5,905 bases of DNA from assembly GCA_031262125.1 (NCBI GenBank), contig JAISII010000145.1, positions 1-5,905 of the forward strand, given 5' to 3'. Position numbers and translations under genes: made by a program. Source of the stretch: Oscillospiraceae bacterium (lineage in GTDB: Bacteria > Bacillota > Clostridia > Oscillospirales > Acutalibacteraceae). Shown in pieces: positions 1 through 5,700 of this stretch; positions within the stretch are counted from its first letter, which is position 1; each line of letters starts with the position of its first letter. The notes beneath the pieces are model-generated. The model ran no database searches. It had not been told where the DNA came from and was given only the letters and a program-made list of their open reading frames with translations.

Positions 1-254
1 TCTTTTTTTGCAACAGCCGCACGAGAAAATGCAGCAATGCCGAAAATTTTAGAAACACGCAGTGCAACTTCGTCAAAATCGGGTTCCCAATCAATCGGCT
101 CTACATAAATGGTAGATTGAGCTATGTAAATTTTAAAGTCGCCCAGCGGCTTTAGCGATATTCGGATATTCTTTTTTAAAATATCCTCAAAGGTGCGGCG
201 GTTGAGCCCTTTAAGCACAACCTCGCCCAATTTTATTAAAATAATTTCTTTCAT
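1..254 (-). CDS. thiI: ThiI, tRNA 4-thiouridine synthase (N-terminal part, cut by window edge)
   Basis: The first 84 residues are visible, starting at the ATG complementary to 252-254; the rest lies beyond the left edge. The opening residues MKEIILIKLGEVVLKGLNRR, followed by TFEDILKKNI, match the conserved start of ThiI (usual form IxxKxGExxLKGxNRRxFE). This region is the ferredoxin-like domain that leads into the THUMP RNA-binding domain. The PP-loop and any rhodanese domain are outside the window, so catalytic residues cannot be checked. By family knowledge, ThiI adenylates U8 of tRNA and transfers sulfur supplied by a cysteine desulfurase. The gene lies 47 bases after such a desulfurase on the same strand, which supports both the call and an operon. 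A possible Shine-Dalgarno AGAGGT (complement of 268-273) sits about 13 bases before the start, a rather long spacing. Confidence 0.9.
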   Translation of the reverse strand, partial: MKEIILIKLGEVVLKGLNRRTFEDILKKNIRISLKPLGDFKIYIAQSTIYVEPIDWEPDFDEVALRVSKIFGIAAFSRAAVAKK

Positions 255-301
255 GTTTTGTTGGTTTACCTCTTTTTTATTATAATCGGCAGGGCAAAGT
301 G

Positions 302-1465
302 CTACCTTACCGCAACTCCGGCTAAATTTTCAATCCCCGTGCGGATGCCCTCTGTAAGGGCATCTACATCCTCAATTGTGTTATGCTTGCAAAAACTGAT
401 ACGCAGTGCGGTGTCAATTTGCGAGTCGGGCAGCCCAATTTCTTTTAAAACATAGCTTTTTTGCCCTTTTTTGCAGGCACTCCCGCTCGACACAAAAATA
501 TTGCGTTGAGCCAAAAAGTGCATCATAGTTTCGCTTTTAACCGCATTTGTAGAAATATTTAAAACATAAGGCAAGCAATCGGGGCAGCTGTTAATGGTGA
601 TTTCGGGTATGTCCGCCAGTGCCTCACGGGCATAGGCGTTAAGCTTGCGTATGTGCAAATAGTTTTTTTCTATGCTAAACTCGCTAACCGCCGCACCAAA
701 GGCACAAATTGCAGGCACGCCCTGTGTGCCGGGGCGGAGCGTAAGCTCTTGGCTGCCGCCAAAAGCACGGGGCAGAATTTTTACGCCTTTTTTAACATAA
801 AGTGCACCTGTGCCTTTTGGACCGTGAACTTTGTGGGAAGAAACTGTCATAAGGTCAATGCCGTGTTTTTTTGGAGTAAGCTTAACTTTGCCATAGGCTT
901 GTACAGCATCGCAATGGAAAAGTGCAGGGGCTTTTTTTGCTTTTATAAGGTCGGCAATAAGCCCGATTGGCATAAACGAGCCAAGCTCGTTGTTAACCGC
1001 CATAGCCGAAACAAAAATTGTGTTTTCGTCAATTGCATTTGCAAAAGCTTCGGGTGCAACTGCACCGTTTTGGTCGGGCTTTAAAAAAACCACTTCAAAC
1101 CCGACAGAGGATAGGTACTTCATAGCTTCTAAAACCGAGCTGTGCTCTATAGAAGTGGTAACAACCCTGTTGCCCAGCTTGCGTCGGGCACAAACACCGC
1201 CCAAAACTGCCAAATTGTTCGCTTCGGTGCCGCCGCTTGCAAAAATAACTTCGTTCGCACTAACGCCAAGCGATTCGGCAATTGCCAAACGTGCAAGGTC
1301 AAGCTCTTCTTCCGCCTCGAACCCGATTGAATGTAGCGACGACGGGTTGCCGAATTTTGTTTGCATTATATATACGGCTTTGGCACAAGCTTTGTCGCTA
1401 ACTCGGGTGGTTGCACTGTTGTCGAGGTAATGGGTTTTTTCGGCATAAATGTTGGGCAATATCAT
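302..1465 (-). CDS. Cysteine desulfurase, NifS/IscS family, linked to thiI
   Basis: A complete 387-residue PLP enzyme that converts cysteine to alanine and carries the sulfur as a persulfide. Visible motifs in order: YLDNSATT at 13-20; GGTEANN at 78-84; EHSS at 107-110, whose His stacks on the cofactor; NNELG at 158-162; DAVQ at 186-189; SSHKVHGPKG at 209-218 with the PLP lysine K212; RPGTQ at 244-248; and SSGSACKKG at 326-334 with catalytic C331. Length is normal for the family. Only five residues separate C331 from the following SYVL, so the cysteine loop is compact. The start at 1465 leaves about 12 residues before the usual family start; an in-frame TAA four codons upstream rules out a longer form. 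The best Shine-Dalgarno, AAGGA (complement of 1482-1486), is 16 bases away, which is long. thiI follows on the same strand, so this is probably the dedicated ThiI sulfur donor (a NifZ- or IscS-like role). The exact subfamily is not certain, so no symbol is given. Confidence 0.94.
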   Translation of the reverse strand: MILPNIYAEKTHYLDNSATTRVSDKACAKAVYIMQTKFGNPSSLHSIGFEAEEELDLARLAIAESLGVSANEVIFASGGTEANNLAVLGGVCARRKLGNRVVTTSIEHSSVLEAMKYLSSVGFEVVFLKPDQNGAVAPEAFANAIDENTIFVSAMAVNNELGSFMPIGLIADLIKAKKAPALFHCDAVQAYGKVKLTPKKHGIDLMTVSSHKVHGPKGTGALYVKKGVKILPRAFGGSQELTLRPGTQGVPAICAFGAAVSEFSIEKNYLHIRKLNAYAREALADIPEITINSCPDCLPYVLNISTNAVKSETMMHFLAQRNIFVSSGSACKKGQKSYVLKEIGLPDSQIDTALRISFCKHNTIEDVDALTEGIRTGIENLAGVAVR

Positions 1466-1525
1466 AAGCGTTATTTAACATTCCTTTTTTGATAATTTTA
1501 CATTATATATAAAATATCATTAAAC

Positions 1526-1554
1526 ATTATACACCTATTATTCAAAAAAATAAA
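1526..1554 (-). promoter_or_regulatory. Candidate sigma-A promoter for the nifS-thiI pair
   Basis: On the minus strand TATAAT (complement of 1526-1531) is a perfect -10 hexamer. Seventeen bases upstream the -35 position reads TTTATT, a poor match to TTGACA. The predicted start near 1519 would give a leader of about 54 bases before the nifS-like ATG. The A/T-rich context makes a chance -10 match likely, so confidence is low. Confidence 0.33.
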
Positions 1555-1568
1555 TGCTTTTCACCTAA

Positions 1569-1595
1569 AATTTACAATTAATTCAGATGTAAATT
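1569..1595. promoter_or_regulatory. Inverted repeat AATTTACA-N11-TGTAAATT, possible operator
   Basis: The arms AATTTACA (1569-1576) and TGTAAATT (1588-1595) are perfect 8-base inverted copies separated by 11 bases. The site lies upstream of the candidate nifS promoter, in a divergent intergenic region, a usual place for an operator. The six core bases of each arm (TTTACA/TGTAAA) recur with a 6-base spacing inside the rpoB promoter. No regulator is recognised, and base composition could produce this by chance. Confidence 0.3.
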
Positions 1596-1616
1596 ATGTA
1601 AGAGTGTATATTTGCC

Positions 1617-1627
1617 AAAGTTTGAAT
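1617..1627 (+). repeat. Single copy of the AAAGTTTGAAT arm found in the 1694-1718 hairpin
   Basis: AAAGTTTGAAT occurs here once, and the same 11 bases form the left arm of the perfect hairpin at 1694-1718, 77 bases downstream. The window therefore has two direct copies and one inverted copy of this 11-mer within about 100 bases. Confidence 0.5.
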
Positions 1628-1693
1628 AAAAAACCATTGTTTGCAAAGGCTAAAAGCAAGGGTTATAGGTGAATTATTAATATAGGCGGTGCA

Positions 1694-1718
1694 AAAGTTT
1701 GAATTTTATTCAAACTTT
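1694..1718. repeat. Perfect 11-bp inverted repeat with a 3-base loop
   Basis: AAAGTTTGAAT (1694-1704) and ATTCAAACTTT (1708-1718) are perfect inverted copies around TTT. The stem is A/T-rich and is followed by ATATTTATATT rather than a T-run, so it is a poor terminator. As DNA it is a near-continuous palindrome and could bind a dimeric protein. As RNA it would be a stable hairpin in any transcript reaching spoVAC from upstream. Confidence 0.6.
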
Positions 1719-1732
1719 ATATTTATATTCGC

Positions 1733-1774
1733 CGTGCAGTTCTGCCTGCGGCAGACGCACGATGCGTATTTTTT
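1733..1774 (+). terminator. G/C-rich hairpin cluster with T-run, terminator-like or palindromic repeat
   Basis: Two foldings compete. In one, CGTGC (1733-1737) pairs with GCACG (1757-1761) and, across a small internal loop, TCTGCC (1741-1746) pairs with GGCAGA (1750-1755). In the other, TCTGCC/GGCAGA is followed by a short hairpin CGCA/TGCG (1756-1759 with 1763-1766), right before a run of six Ts at 1769-1774, as in an intrinsic terminator. The segment is clearly richer in G/C than its surroundings. It could end a plus-strand transcript, act as an attenuator for spoVAC, or be a dispersed palindromic element. Confidence 0.4.
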
Positions 1775-1791
1775 ATGACACATTCGCTTTC

Positions 1792-1833
1792 GGCTCACAG
1801 AGCTTGTGTGTTATTTATAAATTTTTGTGAGCC
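1792..1833. repeat. 8-bp inverted repeat GGCTCACA/TGTGAGCC before the spoVAC ribosome binding site
   Basis: GGCTCACA (1792-1799) and TGTGAGCC (1826-1833) are perfect inverted copies separated by 26 bases, and three more pairs (two of them G-T) can form inside. The right arm ends two bases before the GAAAGG Shine-Dalgarno at 1835-1840. The stem could therefore affect ribosome access, or mark the end of a small palindromic element. Confidence 0.45.
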
Positions 1834-1855
1834 TGAAAGGCAAATGGTCATAAAA

Positions 1856-2305
1856 ATGATAGAAAAAGAACAATACAAAGAGCGGGTAGAACAGGCATCA
1901 AACAACAGCCCTATTTTGCTAAACTGCGTTAAGGCGTTTTTGGCGGGCGGAGCAATTTGTGTGCTGGGGCAGGCACTTACCGTGCTTTACAGTATGGTGT
2001 TGCCCTTGCAAACGGCAAAAACGCTGACTTCGGTTACGCTAATTTTTTTGGGTGCAATGCTAACAGGTTTAGGTGTGTACCACAAAATAGCAAAGCATAC
2101 CGGGGCAGGCACGCAGGTGCCAATTACGGGGTTTGCCAATGCAGTTGCCTCCAGTGCGGTTGAGTTTAAAAGCGAAGGCTGGATTATGGGCGTTGGGGCA
2201 AAAATATTTTCGGTAGCCGGACCTGTAATAGCTTATTGCTTACTGGCTAGCGTGATTTATGGTATTGTTTATTGGGGTGTAGGAATGATTATACCTTTTT
2301 TTTAA
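1856..2305 (+). CDS. spoVAC: Stage V sporulation protein AC (SpoVAC), inner spore membrane channel
   Basis: A 149-residue membrane protein. Family work shows that SpoVA proteins move calcium-dipicolinate into the forespore and out at germination, and that SpoVAC behaves as a mechanosensitive channel. Visible marks: LLNCVKAFLAGGAICVLGQ at 21-39, LIFLGAMLTGLGVYHKIAK at 62-80, the signature GAGTQVPITGFANAV at 83-97, EFKSEG at 103-108 and GVGAKIF at 112-118. Hydrophobic helices lie at about 27-47, 56-76 and 119-146. The charged start EKEQYKERVEQ fits homologues. GAAAGG at 1835-1840 is 15 bases from this ATG and only 3 from an in-frame ATG at 1844, so the start is uncertain. A longer form from ATG 1775 has no ribosome binding site, and its extra residues are unlike the family. 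spoVAD and spoVAE, normally adjacent, are absent; a terminator follows directly. Confidence 0.93.
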   Translation: MIEKEQYKERVEQASNNSPILLNCVKAFLAGGAICVLGQALTVLYSMVLPLQTAKTLTSVTLIFLGAMLTGLGVYHKIAKHTGAGTQVPITGFANAVASSAVEFKSEGWIMGVGAKIFSVAGPVIAYCLLASVIYGIVYWGVGMIIPFF

Positions 2306-2353
2306 TTAATAGCTCATTGCTTGTTAGTAAGCGTTATTTATAAAAAACAACCC

Positions 2354-2389
2354 ACTTGCCCGAGTGTTTGCTTGGGCAAGTTTCTTTTT
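2354..2389 (+). terminator. Strong intrinsic terminator after spoVAC
   Basis: ACTTGCCCGAG (2354-2364) pairs with CTTGGGCAAGT (2371-2381), giving 11 pairs with one G-T and a six-base loop TGTTTG. A T-rich tail TTTCTTTTT (2381-2389) follows. It lies about 50 bases after the spoVAC stop and separates that gene from the rpoB promoter. A-rich sequence at 2342-2347 might let it work on the other strand too, but no minus-strand gene reaches it. Confidence 0.9.
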
Positions 2390-2432
2390 CGACAAAATTA
2401 AAATTCGGTTACGGAAAAATAAATAAAAAAAA

Positions 2433-2458
2433 TCAAGCAAATACTAAAAATTGCTTGA
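2433..2458. promoter_or_regulatory. Perfect 8-bp inverted repeat overlapping the rpoB -35 element
   Basis: TCAAGCAA (2433-2440) and TTGCTTGA (2451-2458) are perfect inverted copies separated by 10 bases. The right arm runs into the TTGACA -35 hexamer and covers its first four bases. A protein bound here would be expected to block or modulate RNA polymerase. No T-run follows the right arm, so it is not a terminator on the plus strand. Confidence 0.5.
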
Positions 2459-2483
2459 CAAAATTTACATTTAGTTGTAAAAT
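2455..2483 (+). promoter_or_regulatory. Sigma-A promoter for rpoB
   Basis: A perfect -35 hexamer TTGACA (2455-2460), a 17-base spacer and a -10 hexamer TAAAAT (2478-2483, five of six to TATAAT) form a near-consensus vegetative promoter. Transcription should begin near 2490, giving an untranslated leader of roughly 218 bases before rpoB. The spacer and -10 contain the dyad TTTACA-N6-TGTAAA (2464-2481). Confidence 0.85.
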
Positions 2484-2533
2484 AATTTATTACTGAATAA
2501 TGGGGAAGTTTGCAATATAGCCCAAAAATAAAA

Positions 2534-2578
2534 ATTGATAACAGCAGAATATTAGCACAAAATTTTGCAGTTGTCAAT
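2534..2578 (+). promoter_or_regulatory. 16-bp hairpin in the rpoB leader
   Basis: ATTGATAAC (2534-2542) pairs with GTTGTCAAT (2570-2578). After one A-A mismatch, GCAGAAT (2544-2550) pairs with ATTTTGC (2562-2568). In total there are 16 pairs, two of them G-U, closing an 11-base loop. No T-run follows, so it is not an intrinsic terminator. It begins about 44 bases after the predicted transcript start and may stabilise the mRNA or bind a regulator. Confidence 0.55.
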
Positions 2579-2587
2579 AGCTGTTTT

Positions 2588-2640
2588 AGGCAGATTGTCC
2601 AAAATTTGCTTGTTAACTAAAAAACCGTTAAATTTTGCCT
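2588..2640 (+). promoter_or_regulatory. Weaker second stem in the rpoB leader
   Basis: AGGCAGA (2588-2594) can pair with TTTGCCT (2634-2640), seven pairs with one G-U. Inside, TTAAC (2613-2617) can pair with GTTAA (2627-2631). An alternative pairs CAAAATTT (2600-2607) with AAATTTTG (2630-2637), which excludes the first. The competing pairings are visible in the sequence; any switching role is speculation. Confidence 0.25.
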
Positions 2641-2693
2641 TGTTTTAGCCATTTTCGGCGTGCAAAAAACGGTGATTTTTGAAGATAAAATAA

Positions 2694-2699
2694 AAGGAG
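2694..2699 (+). promoter_or_regulatory. Ribosome binding site of rpoB
   Basis: AAGGAG lies eight bases before the ATG at 2708, an ideal Shine-Dalgarno and spacing. It fixes the rpoB start and predicts efficient translation. Confidence 0.92.
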
Positions 2700-2707
2700 T
2701 GCAAATA

Positions 2708-5700
2708 ATGCTGAATGTAAAACCTGTATCACTCGGCAAAACAACACGAATGAGCTTTGGCAAAATCAACGAAGTTATTGATATGCCGAACCTTATCGAA
2801 ATCCAAAAAAACTCTTACAAATGGTTTTTGGAAGAGGGGTTGAAGGATGTTTTTAAAGATGTTTCCGGCATAGCCGATTATTCCGGCGACTTGTATTTGG
2901 AGTTTATCGACTATACACTGGACGTGGAGCACCCTAATTACAGCGTTATTGAGTGCAAAGAGCGTGATGCTACATATTCGGCTTCGCTGCGGGTTAAGGC
3001 ACGCCTTATTAACAAAGAAACGGGCGAGATTAAAGAAAGCGACGTTTTTATGGGGGACTTCCCCTTGATGACCGACAGCGGCACGTTTGTAATTAACGGT
3101 GCCGAGCGTGTTGTTGTTTCTCAGTTGGTAAGAAGCCCCGGCGTTTATTTTAAAATGGAGCACGATAAAACGGGCAAAGAGCTTTTCAGCTCGACCGTTA
3201 TACCAAACCGTGGTGCATGGCTGGAGTATGAAAACGATGTTAACGACGTGTTTTATGTTAGAATAGACAAAAACCGCAAAGTGCCTATTACGGTGCTGCT
3301 GCGTGCTTTGGGGCTTTCAAACGACGGCGATATTTTAGAAGTGTTCGGTGATGATGCAAGAATTAAAGCAACGCTTGAAAAAGACCCTACCTCTAACAAA
3401 GATGAGGGTTTGCTTGAGTTGTATGCAAAGCTGCGTCCGAGTGAGCCGCCTACGATTGAAAGTGCACAAAACCACTTACATAATTTGTTTTTTGACCCAC
3501 GCCGTTATGATATGAGCCGTGTTGGGCGTTATAAATATAACAAAAAACTTGGGCTTGCAGGGCGTATTAACGGCTGCGAGGTTGCCGAGCCGATTGCCGA
3601 CCCCTTAACGGGCGAAGTTTTGGCAAACCGTGGTGAGGTTTTGGACAAGACACGTGCCGAGGAAATCGAACGCAAGGGCGTTTCGGCTGCTGTTGTTAAA
3701 GTGGGCGACAAATACATTCGGGTTATTTCTAACGGAATGGTAGACATTGCCGATTTTGTTGATTTTGATTGCAAACCTTATGGAATTAAAGAAAAAGTTT
3801 CGTTTAAGGTTTTGTCGCAAATTTTAGAAGAGTGCGAAACCGAGCAGGAGCTGCGTGAAGCAATAGGTACCCGTGCGGCAGAGCTTGTGCCTAACACAAT
3901 TACATTGGACGATATTTTTGCTTCTATTAACTATATGAACTGCCTTGCCGAGGGGCTTGGGCATACCGACGATATTGACCATTTGGGCAACAGGCGTATT
4001 CGCTGCGTTGGCGAGTTGCTGCAAAACCAGTTCCGCATTGGCTTTGCAAGGCTGGAGCGTGTTATTCGTGAGAGAATGACATTGCAGTCGCAGGATTTAG
4101 ACTCACTTTCTCCCGCAAGCCTTATAAACATTCGCCCTGTTACGGCGGCTATTAAAGAGTTTTTCGGTTCTTCTCCGCTTTCTCAGTTTATGGATCAAAC
4201 AAACCCCCTTGCCGAGCTTACACACAAACGCAGGCTTTCGGCATTGGGTCCCGGCGGTTTGTCCCGTGAGCGTGCAGGCTTTGAAGTTCGAGACGTTCAC
4301 TACACACACTATGGGCGTATGTGCCCTATCGAAACTCCCGAAGGTCCGAACATCGGCTTGATTTCGTACCTTGCAACCTTTGCAAAAATTAACGAGTACG
4401 GCTTTATCGAAGCACCTTTCCGCAAGATTGATAAATCTACAGGTGCCGTAAGCGACGAAGTTGTTTATATGACAGCCGATAAAGAGGACGAATTTATTGT
4501 TGCACAGGCAAACGAACCTTTGGACGAAAACGGATTTTTTGTAAACCCCAAAGTTGTTGGACGTTATAAAGACGAATTTGTTGAGTTTGAACCCTCTAAA
4601 TTTGATTTTATGGACGTTTCGCCAAAAATGGTTGTTTCGGTAGCAACTGCGATGATTCCCTTTTTGGAAAACGACGATGCAAACCGTGCGTTAATGGGCT
4701 CGAACATGCAGAAGCAGGCAGTGCCTCTGCTAAAATCCGAAGCACCGTTTGTTGGCACGGGTATGGAATATAAAGTAGGCGTAGACTCGGGCGTTTGCAT
4801 TTTGGCACAAGACAACGGTATTGTGCTTAGTGTTTCGGCTGATGTTATTAGAGTTAAATACGATACTTTGGGTATTCAGGAACATAAAGTAATTAAGTTT
4901 TTGCGTTCTAACCAAAGCACCTGTATTAACCAGCTTCCTGTTGTTGCTCGTGGGCAAAAGGTTAAAAAAGGCGATGTTCTTGCCGACGGACCTTCTACCA
5001 AAAACGGCGAAATTTCACTCGGCCGTAACGCACTTATCGGCTTTATGACATGGGAAGGCTATAACTATGAGGATGCTGTTTTAATTAACGAAAAAATCGT
5101 TCGTGATGACGTTTATACGTCAATCCACATAGAAGAATATGAAATCGAAGCCCGTGATACAAAATTGGGTGCCGAAGAAATTACCCGTGATATTCCCAAC
5201 GTGGGCGAGGATATGCTTAAAGACCTTGACCAAAACGGCGTAATTTATATTGGTGCCGAGGTGCAGGCAGGCGATATTTTAGTCGGCAAAGTTACACCTA
5301 AGGGAGAAACCGAGCTGACCGCAGAAGAACGCTTGCTTAGAGCAATTTTCGGCGAAAAAGCCCGAGAGGTAAGAGATACCTCGCTGCGAGTACCCCATGG
5401 CGAAAGCGGCATTGTTGTTGATGTTAAAGTGTTTACCCGTGAAGACAGCAAAGAAGACCTGCAGCCCGGCGTAAACAAAGTTGTTCGCTGCTATTTGGCA
5501 CAAAAACGCAAAATAAGTGTAGGCGACAAAATGGCGGGTCGCCATGGTAACAAGGGCGTTGTTTCCCGCATATTGCCAATGGAAGATATGCCGTTCTTGC
5601 CCGACGGCACACCGCTGGATATTGTGCTTAACCCGCTGGGCGTTCCTTCTCGTATGAACATCGGTCAGGTTTTGGAAGTGCATTTGGGCTATGCCGCAAA

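Larger units (their letters stand above)
1466..1855. other. Divergent intergenic region between nifS-like gene and spoVAC
   Basis: This roughly 390-base stretch has no gene I can support. The nifS-proximal half is very A/T-rich and holds a candidate minus-strand -10 box and a TTTACA/TGTAAA inverted repeat. From about 1690 to 1840 it becomes a run of inverted repeats: an 11-bp A/T hairpin, a G/C-rich double hairpin followed by six Ts, and an 8-bp inverted repeat just before the spoVAC ribosome binding site. Each is listed separately. I could not find a convincing sigma-G or sigma-F promoter for spoVAC. Confidence 0.7.
2490..2707 (+). other. Long 5' untranslated leader of rpoB
   Basis: From the predicted start near 2490 to the rpoB ATG there are about 218 bases with no convincing short gene. 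It contains a long hairpin (2534-2578), a weaker second stem (2588-2640) and ends in a perfect ribosome binding site. I do not recognise a known riboswitch or ribosomal-protein binding leader. The extent of the transcript is inferred from the promoter only. Confidence 0.6.

Noticed and set aside
255..301. TATAAT in the nifS-thiI gap as an internal promoter for thiI
   Set aside because: No acceptable -35 hexamer at 16-18 bases; the short gap fits co-transcription better.
653..1430. Plus-strand open frames inside the nifS-like gene
   Set aside because: They are antisense shadows of a gene with full PLP-enzyme motifs and show no recognisable protein features.
1623..1652. Possible sigma-G promoter for spoVAC (TGAATAA, then AAGGCTA 17 bases later)
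   Set aside because: The -35 fits but the -10 lacks the CAT core, and it lies about 200 bases from the gene. Not strong enough to annotate.
1641..1669. Possible plus-strand sigma-A promoter TTGCAA-17-TATAGG
   Set aside because: Only four of six matches in each hexamer, which is expected by chance in this A/T-rich DNA.
1775..1855. Upstream extension of spoVAC to the ATG at 1775
   Set aside because: No Shine-Dalgarno precedes it (a T-run does), the extra residues are unlike SpoVAC, and they overlap the inverted repeat at 1792-1833.
1957..2163. A 68-residue frame overlapping spoVAC in another phase
   Set aside because: It is the shifted reading of the conserved SpoVAC sequence, without its own ribosome binding site.
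2624..2680. ACCGTT/AACGGT followed by GATTTTT as an attenuator before rpoB
   Set aside because: Only six pairs around a loop of nearly 40 bases and a short T-run; too weak for an intrinsic terminator.
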